Source: UBA2632 sp964452155 (GTDB taxonomy: Bacteria; Bacteroidota; Bacteroidia; Bacteroidales; Dysgonomonadaceae). Taken from it: a stretch of 13,318 nucleotides of DNA. Below are positions 1 through 6,398 of this stretch, one piece after another (positions within the stretch are counted from its first letter, which is position 1; each line of letters begins with the position of its first letter). The notes under the pieces are model-generated. The model did no database searches. It worked only from the letters and a program-made list of their open reading frames with translations, and was not told the origin of the DNA. Position numbers and translations under genes: made by a program. The DNA lies in the NCBI GenBank assembly GCA_964452155.1, contig CAYVLC010000073.1, forward strand, positions 1 to 13,318. Reading direction: 5' to 3'.

Positions 1-123
1 GGATTGTAATTTCCTCTCAGGAAACTCTCAGCCAGAGGTCTGGATTGTAATTTCCTCTCAGGAAACTGCCAGCCGGAAGGCGGGATTAGGTTTTCCTTTC
101 GAGTAACTCTCATCTAATCCAGA
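1..123. repeat. Three 41-nt tandem repeat units, third degenerate
   Basis: Units start at 1, 42 and 83. The first two begin with the same 26 bases, starting GGATTGTAATTTCCTCTCAG, and then diverge; the third keeps only GGATT, TTCCT, AACTCTCA and the spacing. Each of the first two units holds a perfect 6-bp hairpin with a 3-nt loop (TTTCCT-CTC-AGGAAA at 10-24 and 51-65). CCAGA-GG-TCTGG at 32-43 spans the junction of units 1 and 2. In the third unit GGATTAG (83-89) can pair with CTAATCC (114-120). The period is not a multiple of three, so this is not a coding repeat. The array may extend left of the window. Its function is unknown; it resembles the palindromic intergenic repeats common in Bacteroidota. 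Confidence 0.8.
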
Positions 124-150
124 GGACGAGATTGAAAAACCACTCCACTC

Positions 151-196
151 CCCCTCGTTTGCAACGAGGGGTTGATGGTTGAGCGTTTGCAACGCT
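151..196. repeat. Pair of hairpins sharing the GTTTGCAAC core
   Basis: The first hairpin is CCCCTCGTT (151-159), loop TGC, AACGAGGGG (163-171), a perfect 9-bp stem. The second is AGCGTT (182-187), loop TGC, AACGCT (191-196), a perfect 6-bp stem. Both use the same GTTTGCAAC centre but different outer arms, so pairing is kept while the arm sequence changes. A partial copy of the core in opposite orientation lies at 653-661. Confidence 0.75.
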
Positions 197-264
197 TATT
201 ACAAGCTGTCACAACACCTTGGTGGTCGCACCTTCTATTTTTATCACATTTGCTATAAACATGC

Positions 265-279
265 AATCCCTTCGGGATT
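265..279. repeat. Short perfect hairpin AATCCC-TTC-GGGATT
   Basis: A 6-bp perfect stem with a 3-nt loop. On the minus strand it reads AATCCC-GAA-GGGATT followed closely by TGTTTATAG, a combination I recall as frequent in intergenic tracts of Bacteroidota. That recollection is not checked here. Confidence 0.6.
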
Positions 280-457
280 AATGTGAGACGCAGTATATTG
301 TAGATGCATTTATCCACGTGTGTCAGTCCAATCATTGTCATCAGTGTGCCAATTGTTTACATGCGGCAGCATATATTGGATCACCTGCAAAATTGTGTGT
401 TTTACTATTGCTATATGTTTTTGAACTCGACCATAGCTTTTTCTATCTTTACAGGCC

Positions 458-470
458 GCACTTACAGTGC
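458..470. repeat. Short perfect hairpin GCACT-TAC-AGTGC
   Basis: A 5-bp perfect stem with a 3-nt loop, in the same style as its neighbours in this gene-free block. No coding or regulatory role is evident. Confidence 0.5.
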
Positions 471-508
471 TTGAGGTGGTATGGTTATAACATTACTACA
501 GACAGTAC

Positions 509-522
509 GCTCCAAATGGAGC
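509..522. repeat. Short perfect hairpin GCTCCA-AA-TGGAGC
   Basis: A 6-bp inverted repeat with two bases at the centre (or 5 bp with a 4-nt loop). It is the last clear member of the hairpin string starting at position 10. Confidence 0.5.
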
Positions 523-652
523 TAAAAAACAGAGCATGTAATACCATTGCATTTTCTGATAAGTAAAACACGCAGGCAATAGTAATAAGCAAATTTTTTG
601 GTTACACACGCTAAGGCATCAGCCCCTTCCATCAATACTGACGCGACAGGCT

Positions 653-671
653 GTTGCAAACGAGAGGGGGG
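653..671 (-). repeat. Partial GTTGCAAACGAG element
   Basis: Reads GTTGCAAACGAGAGGGGGG. It matches one arm and the loop of the 151-171 hairpin read on the opposite strand (GTTGCAAACGAGGGG), with a small insertion and no second arm. It therefore looks like a broken or single-arm copy in inverted orientation, about 500 nt away. Confidence 0.5.
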
Positions 672-713
672 GCAGTGTTAACAACAGTCAAGCCGTGTTT
701 AGGGCTCTCTTCT

Positions 714-735
714 AAAAATCCCAATTTATTGTGGG
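714..735 (-). terminator. Possible intrinsic terminator of the 7TM-HD gene
   Basis: On the minus strand, about 28 nt past the TGA of the 7TM-HD gene, CCCA can pair with TGGG around an AT-rich loop that may fold further through AAT/ATT. It is followed directly by ATTTTTA. The stem is short, so this is a weak call; its place at the end of the seven-gene minus-strand block supports it. Confidence 0.35.
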
Positions 736-762
736 GTAGCTGTTATGCTATCTTTGCTCAAG

Positions 763-2859
763 TCAAATCTCATTGAGTGGTGCATCCGTTTCCAGCGGTT
801 TTTCTTCTTGTTTCAACTCTGGATAAGCAATACGAGAATGATAGATTGTTTGTAGTTTTTCTATAAAAAGTTGCTTTATATTATCTACTTCCTGAAAAGT
901 GATAGGTGCTCTTTGAAACAATCCTTCTTGCATTTGTCCATCAATGAGCTTGTTCACCAATTTGCTAATAGACTCCTGGTTGTATTCGGGTAGGCTGCGC
1001 GAGGCTGCCTCTACTGTGTCGGCCATCATCAGAATGGCTGTTTCTTTTGTAAACGGATTGGGCCCTGGATATGAAAAGGCGGCACTGTCTATCTCTTTTC
1101 CTGGATTGGCATTCTTCCACGAGTTGTAAAAGTACTTTGGTGTGCTATTGCCATGATGAGTTTCGATGAAATCGATAATCTGTTTGGGAAGTCCCGCCTT
1201 TTGTCCTTTTTTCACCCCTAGCCGCACATGATCTATAATGATGCGTGCACTCTCTTCGAATGGTAAGCCAGTGTGAGGATTCATTCCTGGTGCCTGATTT
1301 TCGGTAAAGAAGGCTGGGTTTTCCAATTTCCCAATATCGTGATACAATGCGCCTGTTCTCACCAATGATGGATTGGCACCTATTTCTATGGCTGCAGCTG
1401 CAGCCAGATTAGACACCTGCATGGAGTGTTGGAATGTGCCTGGGGCTTCTTCCGATAGTTGGCGCAAAATGGGCTTGTTTATATTTGCTAATTCTACCAT
1501 ACTTACACCCGAGATAAACCCAAAAGATTTCTCTACCATATAAACCAACAGGTAAGAAAATGTGATGAAGATGAAGTTGATAAGGAAATAAACCAAGTAT
1601 TCCCAGGTTATCATCGATAAGTCACCTTCTTGCGCTAGTATCAAGGCTACATATACCACTATGTATGACCCTAATATAATGAATGAGCTGCGAATCAATT
1701 GTGAGCGCTCTGTGAGTTCTTTCAGATTGAAAATACAGATCATTGTAATTGTTATTTGCAACACCATAAACTCAAAGGTGAACGAAACCATGAGCGTACA
1801 TAGTAGTATGGTTACTAAACTAGCATTTAGGGCCGTTCGTGAGTCTATAAACGTTCGGATGAGTATGGTGACTATTGCAAAAGGAATTATATAAACATTG
1901 AAGAGGTTGTAGTTTACATTGATGGCTGTGAGAATAACAAAAAAAGTAATAATGAGCACCATAAAGGTGACATGCTTTCGGTTTCGGTATTCTTCTATTC
2001 TAAAAAACAGCAGGTACATATAGAACGATCCCATCAATATGGCAATCAAAAAAAACTCTCCCAATACAATCAAGTTTGATCTGCCCCCTGGGCCTGTTCG
2101 GTCTTGTGTTACTTTTTTGAGCGACGAGAGTATGTTGTACACATTTTGGTCAATAATTTCACCTTCGCCAATAATGCGTTCGCCAGCTTGCACCATGCCT
2201 ATTGTGGGAGATACTTGTTGTACAAATTCGTTCTTCGCTTTTTCTGATGTGCTTGCGTCATATACAATATTCTCTTGCAAGTAGTTGTGCACGTCGGCTC
2301 TTTTCAGTTTGTCTTCTGCGAGCGAGGGGGGGGCTTCATTTATGATTGCCTCGTAGGCCGACTTAAGGGTGTAGAATGTCTCTACCTCTCTAGCTTTGGC
2401 CTCTTTGTCTTCGCGAAGACGTATTGTTTTTTTCTTAGTTGCGCTCAACTTATCATGGTCTGTGCTACTCATTATTCCCTTATTATATATCTCCTGTAGT
2501 TTGTTGCGGATATACCCAATATACGATCGTTCTAGTTTACTAAGGGTAGGGTCTAGGTTAGAGTCGGCATCAAAATTGGCTATTGCTTCTGTTTTTGCAT
2601 CATTGTCTATTTTGTAATAGGGTTCGTAGAAAACCAAAATACTGTCTTGATCTTGTTGTAGTTGTTCGGCCGATTTGAATATAGGGAAATCAAACGGAGC
2701 TGTGAGCAAGCCATATCTCCATGGGCGACCCTCATTGAATGAGTACTTAAATTTTCCTTGTCGTGGAAATGCATAAGTAATAAGCAGTGTTGCGAGAATA
2801 AAAATAAGCGGAACATATACCCGCGTTTTGATACGATATTTCGACTTTAATTTTTTCAT
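763..2859 (-). CDS. 7TM-HD (HDIG) membrane phosphodiesterase, PgpH-like
   Basis: A 698-residue integral membrane protein of the 7TM-HD family, whose studied members (Listeria PgpH) hydrolyse cyclic-di-AMP to pApA. The order of parts is: a signal-anchor helix (about 15-31); a large extracytoplasmic domain (about 35-260) of the 7TMR-HDED type with a charged, probably helical stretch near 135-165; a bundle of membrane helices (about 265-445); then a cytoplasmic HD domain. Metal-ligand candidates are His478 in GTFQHSMQV, His507-Asp508 in LYHDIGK, His544, His568/569 in ETHHG and Asp614 in MADTVEA. All the expected residues are present, so the enzyme should be active. The start ATG is followed by KKLKSK, a normal positive N-terminus. 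It lies 95 nt downstream of waaA, a gap carrying a palindrome at 2916-2930. The exact nucleotide substrate in this organism is inferred from the family. Confidence 0.9.
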   Translation of the reverse strand: MKKLKSKYRIKTRVYVPLIFILATLLITYAFPRQGKFKYSFNEGRPWRYGLLTAPFDFPIFKSAEQLQQDQDSILVFYEPYYKIDNDAKTEAIANFDADSNLDPTLSKLERSYIGYIRNKLQEIYNKGIMSSTDHDKLSATKKKTIRLREDKEAKAREVETFYTLKSAYEAIINEAPPSLAEDKLKRADVHNYLQENIVYDASTSEKAKNEFVQQVSPTIGMVQAGERIIGEGEIIDQNVYNILSSLKKVTQDRTGPGGRSNLIVLGEFFLIAILMGSFYMYLLFFRIEEYRNRKHVTFMVLIITFFVILTAINVNYNLFNVYIIPFAIVTILIRTFIDSRTALNASLVTILLCTLMVSFTFEFMVLQITITMICIFNLKELTERSQLIRSSFIILGSYIVVYVALILAQEGDLSMITWEYLVYFLINFIFITFSYLLVYMVEKSFGFISGVSMVELANINKPILRQLSEEAPGTFQHSMQVSNLAAAAAIEIGANPSLVRTGALYHDIGKLENPAFFTENQAPGMNPHTGLPFEESARIIIDHVRLGVKKGQKAGLPKQIIDFIETHHGNSTPKYFYNSWKNANPGKEIDSAAFSYPGPNPFTKETAILMMADTVEAASRSLPEYNQESISKLVNKLIDGQMQEGLFQRAPITFQEVDNIKQLFIEKLQTIYHSRIAYPELKQEEKPLETDAPLNEI

Positions 2860-2879
2860 GTTGTTTTATGTGTGTAGAT

Positions 2880-2930
2880 TAGGCCTAGGTAATAAAACAC
2901 TCATTAGTGGCTCATTGTTTTAATAAAACA
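2880..2930. promoter_or_regulatory. Palindrome and direct repeats ahead of the 7TM-HD gene
   Basis: TGTTTTAATAAAACA (2916-2930) is a perfect 7-bp inverted repeat around one central base. Its right part, TAATAAAACA, recurs as a direct repeat at 2890-2899, 31 nt away, about three helical turns. An 8-bp palindrome, TAGGCCTA, sits at 2880-2887. The layout would suit an operator or a paired binding site controlling the gene starting at 2859. No clear TAnnTTTG element was seen here, so an independent promoter is uncertain. Confidence 0.35.
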
Positions 2931-2954
2931 TGCACAAGATAGTTGTTTATATCC

Positions 2955-4187
2955 TTAAAATGCAATTATATCAACAATTTTTTGAGTAGCTCCGGCACTC
3001 TTATAAATATATTCAATTGCTTTTTCGCCTGCAATCTCTATGTCTTCGGGCGATGTAACAAAGTTTTTCAATATTTTATTCAAGTCTGTCTCGTTGGAGA
3101 TGGTAAATCCTCCTCCGTTTCTTAGCAATTCTCTCGCTTCAAGAAACTTCTTGTGGTTTGGGCCAAATATAACAGGAATACCATATACTGCCGCTTCGGG
3201 CAAATTGTGAATGCCTGCTCCAAATCCGCCCCCTATATAGGCTATTTGGCCATAGCGATAAATAGAAGATAGTAGCCCAAAGTTGTCTATGATGAGACAA
3301 TCAAAATCGAGCATCTTTGTATCTGCAGCTTGCGCATTTGAATATCTTATGGAGGGGCGTCTTAGCTTACTCTCTATCTGTTTTAAGTGAGCCTCGTTGA
3401 TGAGGTGTGGAGCAATAATAAGTTTTAGGTAGGCATGTTTGTTGAAATAGTCGATAAGCAAATTCTCATCTTCGGGCCAGGAGCTGCCTGCAACCAGTAT
3501 GCTCTGGTTGTTCTTGGGTGTTGCAAACTTTTCTACCAGAGGCAATTCTAAAGCGTCGCCTTTTATTTTGATAACTCTGTCCATGCGTGTGTCGCCAAGT
3601 ACTGTGACATTGTTGAGCCCTTGTTTGTTAATCAAGCGCTTCGATTCTTTGTCTTGAACAAATATTTGGGTGTAGTAGCGAAGTATCTTCTTGAAAACAT
3701 TTCCCCAAGGTTTAAAAAACAATTGATTGGGGCGGAAGATAGCCGAAATAAGATACACAGGTATTTCTCGTAGGTATAGTTCATGAATAAAGTTGTACCA
3801 AAACTCATATTTCACAAATATGGCTATATCTGGCTTGGCCAAATCGAGAAAACGTTTTACATTTTTCTTTTTATCGAAAGGTAGATAGCAAACTACATCT
3901 ACCAGCTTGTTATTTTTCTGGACTTCGTATCCCGATGGAGAAAAGAATGTCAACAATATTTTATATGTGGGTTTTTCTCTTCTTATTATCTCAATCATTG
4001 GTAGGGCCTGCTCGTACTCTCCCAACGATGCTACATGAAACCAGACGTATTTGCTAGTCGGATCTATCTGTTTTTCTAATATCTCATAGGTGTTTGCGTG
4101 ACCTTCAATTATTAGTTTCGCCTTTTTGTGAAAAGGCGCAATCAACCGAAAAGCAAACGAAAGGATAGAAATAGCTATGTTATACAT
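2955..4187 (-). CDS. waaA: 3-deoxy-D-manno-octulosonic acid (Kdo) transferase
   Basis: A 410-residue inner-membrane-associated glycosyltransferase that adds Kdo from CMP-Kdo to the lipid A precursor, the first inner-core step of lipopolysaccharide. It belongs to family GT30 with two Rossmann-like halves. Residues 1-18 are hydrophobic and would anchor it to the membrane. HVASLGEYEQ (51-60) corresponds to the family HAxSxGE motif, with Glu57 the probable catalytic base. TFFSPSGYE (80-88), YLPFD (101-105), KYEFWYN (126-132), GDTRMDR (198-204), AGSSWPEDE (233-241) and the donor-site segment GGGFGAGIHNLPEAA (319-333) all fit the family. The length is usual. gltX ends 15 nt upstream, so the two are probably co-transcribed. 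Whether it adds one or two Kdo residues cannot be read from the sequence. Confidence 0.93.
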   Translation of the reverse strand: MYNIAISILSFAFRLIAPFHKKAKLIIEGHANTYEILEKQIDPTSKYVWFHVASLGEYEQALPMIEIIRREKPTYKILLTFFSPSGYEVQKNNKLVDVVCYLPFDKKKNVKRFLDLAKPDIAIFVKYEFWYNFIHELYLREIPVYLISAIFRPNQLFFKPWGNVFKKILRYYTQIFVQDKESKRLINKQGLNNVTVLGDTRMDRVIKIKGDALELPLVEKFATPKNNQSILVAGSSWPEDENLLIDYFNKHAYLKLIIAPHLINEAHLKQIESKLRRPSIRYSNAQAADTKMLDFDCLIIDNFGLLSSIYRYGQIAYIGGGFGAGIHNLPEAAVYGIPVIFGPNHKKFLEARELLRNGGGFTISNETDLNKILKNFVTSPEDIEIAGEKAIEYIYKSAGATQKIVDIIAF

Positions 4188-4202
4188 GCAAACTATTGTT
4201 TC

Positions 4203-5717
4203 TTAGTGGATAGTTGAAATTGCTTTTTGTAATCGATCAATGGTCTCTTCTTTACCAATCAATGCTGTGATATCGAAGATGTGTGGTCCCTTTGCTGCTC
4301 CCACGAGGGCCAGCCTGAATGCATTCATTATTTTACCCATATTGAGTTCATTTTTTTCAATCCACTCTTTCACTACAGTTTCTTGGTGCTCGCTTGAGAA
4401 ATCTTCTATTCCCTCAATCACTTCAATCAACTCTTTCATCTGTTGTGGAGTATCTTCTTTCCAGCGTTTCTTTACTGTTTTTGAATCATACTCTGTGGGA
4501 GCTTCAAAAAAGAAACTGCCTTGTTCCCACAAGTCTTCAATTAGGTAGGCCCTATTCTTTACCAAACCAATCACTTTTTCTGCATACTCTTTCGAGGCTG
4601 AGACTTCCTTTTCATCTAAGGTGGGTCTCAGTAGTTTCTCTAGCTCATCGTCCTGGGCTTGTTGTATATATTGGTGGTTGAACCATTTTGCTTTCTCATA
4701 ATCGAACTTAGCACCATTTTTGCTGCATTTGTCAAAAGAGAATAGTTCTATCATTTGGTCAAGCGACATTATCTCTTCGTCGTGTCCTGGATTCCAACCT
4801 AGAAGCGACAAGAAATTGACAACAGCATGAGGCAAGTATCCGCTTTCGCGGTATCCCGATGATATTTCGTTGGTCTCTGGGTCGGTCCATTTTAGGGGGA
4901 ATACAGGAAATCCCAGACGGTCGCCATCACGTTTACTCAGTTTGCCATTGCCCTCGGGCTTTAGCAACAAGGGTAGGTGAGCAAATTGTGGCATTGTATC
5001 TTCCCATTCTAAGCATTTGTACATCCAAACATGCAGTGGAGCAGAGGGCAGCCACTCTTCGCCTCGTATTACATGGGTAATACGCATGAGATGATCGTCC
5101 ACTATGTTGGCCAAATGATAGGTGGGTAATTGGTCGGCCGATTTAAAAATCACCTTGTCGTCCAATACCGATGAGTTGATAACAACTTCACCCCTTATCA
5201 GATCATTTACCGTGATATCAATATTGGGTTCTACTTTTATGCGAACAACGTAGGGTACATTCTTTTCGATGAGCACTTCTATCTCTTCTTTAGATAAAGA
5301 GAGTGAGTTGCGCATTTGCAAGCGTGTAGATGCATCGTACTGGAAGTTGCTGGTCTCTTTGCGTTTGGCATCTAGCTCTTCGGGTGTGTCGTAGGCAATA
5401 TAGGCAGCTTCGCTATTCAGCAACTTTGTTACATATTGCTTGTAGATATCTTTGCGTTCCGATTGTTTGTATGGCCCATATTTGCCACCTGCCAGAGGAC
5501 CTTCATCAAAAGGCAAACCTAACCATCCGAAAGCTTCTTCTATGTACTCTTGGGCACCTTCAACAAATCTTTTTGAATCGGTGTCTTCTATGCGAAGAAT
5601 AAACTTTCCGCCTTGTTGTTTGGCAAAAAGGAAGTTGTATAAGGCTGTGCGAACACCACCTATATGTAGTGGGCCCGTTGGGCTTGGTGCAAATCGTACT
5701 CTAACTTGATTGTTCAT
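4203..5717 (-). CDS. gltX: Glutamyl-tRNA synthetase
   Basis: A 504-residue class I aminoacyl-tRNA synthetase that charges tRNA-Glu with glutamate in the cytoplasm. The ATP-binding HIGH-type signature is PSPTGPLHIGG (11-21) and the KMSKS-type loop is KLSKR (259-263). LRIEDTDSKR (41-50) and GEEWLPSAPLH (219-229) are GluRS/GlnRS family blocks. EEWLPS, rather than the GlnRS pattern, and the overall length point to GluRS. The C-terminal half (about 330-504) is the helical anticodon-binding region. The usual zinc-cysteine cluster of the inserted domain is not obvious: the region around 104-115 reads AAYIAYDTPEEL without paired cysteines. A -7 element TAAATTTG lies 20 nt upstream of the ATG, and waaA follows after 15 nt. 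Confidence 0.97.
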   Translation of the reverse strand: MNNQVRVRFAPSPTGPLHIGGVRTALYNFLFAKQQGGKFILRIEDTDSKRFVEGAQEYIEEAFGWLGLPFDEGPLAGGKYGPYKQSERKDIYKQYVTKLLNSEAAYIAYDTPEELDAKRKETSNFQYDASTRLQMRNSLSLSKEEIEVLIEKNVPYVVRIKVEPNIDITVNDLIRGEVVINSSVLDDKVIFKSADQLPTYHLANIVDDHLMRITHVIRGEEWLPSAPLHVWMYKCLEWEDTMPQFAHLPLLLKPEGNGKLSKRDGDRLGFPVFPLKWTDPETNEISSGYRESGYLPHAVVNFLSLLGWNPGHDEEIMSLDQMIELFSFDKCSKNGAKFDYEKAKWFNHQYIQQAQDDELEKLLRPTLDEKEVSASKEYAEKVIGLVKNRAYLIEDLWEQGSFFFEAPTEYDSKTVKKRWKEDTPQQMKELIEVIEGIEDFSSEHQETVVKEWIEKNELNMGKIMNAFRLALVGAAKGPHIFDITALIGKEETIDRLQKAISTIH

Positions 5718-5737
5718 TATAACTATATTTTAAGCTG

Positions 5738-5745
5738 CAAATTTA
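5738..5745 (-). promoter_or_regulatory. Bacteroidota-type -7 element (TAAATTTG) before gltX
   Basis: TAAATTTG matches the Bacteroidota -7 consensus TAnnTTTG and ends 20 nt before the gltX ATG, in the 60-nt gap after the WbqC-like gene. No good TTTG at the -33 position was found, so the call rests on the -7 match and location. Confidence 0.5.
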
Positions 5746-5777
5746 CGTAAAATTTGTGTGAAAGTGGAATTTATCGT

Positions 5778-6398
5778 TTATAGATAGAGCCTTGACTCAT
5801 TTCCCATGTTGAATAGCAGGTCAATGATGCTCAGATTCTCAATAAATGGGCGTTTCTCTGCAAAAACCTGATAGTATGGTTTTGCAACAAATTGGTTGTC
5901 TGTTTTGTGCCAATCTCTTTTGGGGTGAATAGCCTCTCTTAGGTCTAGCATATCAGCATTAGTCTCTTCTATAAAGCTACTAGTGTAGCTTATGGGCGTG
6001 TCAATAGCTAGCAGGCTGCAAACAAGGGTGCGTAGTTGTTCGTTTAGGTCGAATAGATAGGTTGTTTTGTTTTCGTAAAAGAGGCTAAACTCATCTCTAT
6101 AGTATTCAAAAAAAGGGGACGAGTTGTAGGCCGATATAATAGCATTCCAGTGAAAGTGCTGCCAGTTTCCGTGGTCGGCAATTTTTATCTCCTTCGTCTT
6201 GCTCTTCAGCTCTTTGGGTTTCTCTATTGGTATGCTTAGAGCAAGCGCACCGTTGGCCGCTGCAATTATGCAGCGGTTACGATACGATTGTTTCTGATAG
6301 TTGTCGTCTGTCTCTATTACCGCTCTATCTGCACGAAAAAGTTTACTGTAGTATTGTATAGGTGCTAAGTAGAGAGATGATAACAATACTGTTTGCAT
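5778..6398 (-). CDS. WbqC-like family protein
   Basis: A 206-residue protein resembling the WbqC-like family, several members of which lie in surface-polysaccharide gene clusters; the biochemical activity is not established. The N-terminal pattern LSSLYLAPIQYYSKL (6-20), DDNYQKQSYRNRC (31-43) and ALSIPIEKP (53-61) matches the family layout of an N-terminal strand-turn motif, a QK/RN block and a conserved proline strand. HGNWQHFHWNAI (76-87) and the C-terminal PYYQVFAEKRPF (174-185) with LSIIDLLFNMGNES (189-202) are typical of the Bacteroidota version. There is no signal peptide and no membrane helix, so it should be cytoplasmic. Its ATG overlaps the TAA of lepB by one base (TAATG), which implies translational coupling with signal peptidase I. 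I assign no reaction. Confidence 0.85.
   Translation of the reverse strand: MQTVLLSSLYLAPIQYYSKLFRADRAVIETDDNYQKQSYRNRCIIAAANGALALSIPIEKPKELKSKTKEIKIADHGNWQHFHWNAIISAYNSSPFFEYYRDEFSLFYENKTTYLFDLNEQLRTLVCSLLAIDTPISYTSSFIEETNADMLDLREAIHPKRDWHKTDNQFVAKPYYQVFAEKRPFIENLSIIDLLFNMGNESRLYL

Larger units (their letters stand above)
124..713. other. Gene-free region rich in short hairpins
   Basis: No convincing gene is visible on either strand. Two short open frames (114-341 minus, 318-566 plus) run through repeat structure and look like no known protein. The region is instead marked by small perfect inverted repeats with 2-3 nt loops at 151-171, 182-196, 215-224 (CACC-TT-GGTG), 265-279, 458-470 and 509-522, plus a partial element at 653-671. 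No tRNA or rRNA was recognised. It could be a degraded mobile-element tract, a repeat island, or the source of an undescribed structured RNA; the sequence does not decide. Confidence 0.6.

Noticed and set aside
1..123. CRISPR array
   Set aside because: The units are contiguous without unique spacers of constant length, and no cas genes are present.
114..341. 75-residue minus-strand open frame through the hairpin block
   Set aside because: It is composed of translated repeats and hairpins and resembles no protein family known to me; probably spurious.
318..566. 82-residue plus-strand open frame
   Set aside because: It overlaps several hairpins, has cysteine-rich, low-plausibility composition and no recognisable motif or ribosome site.
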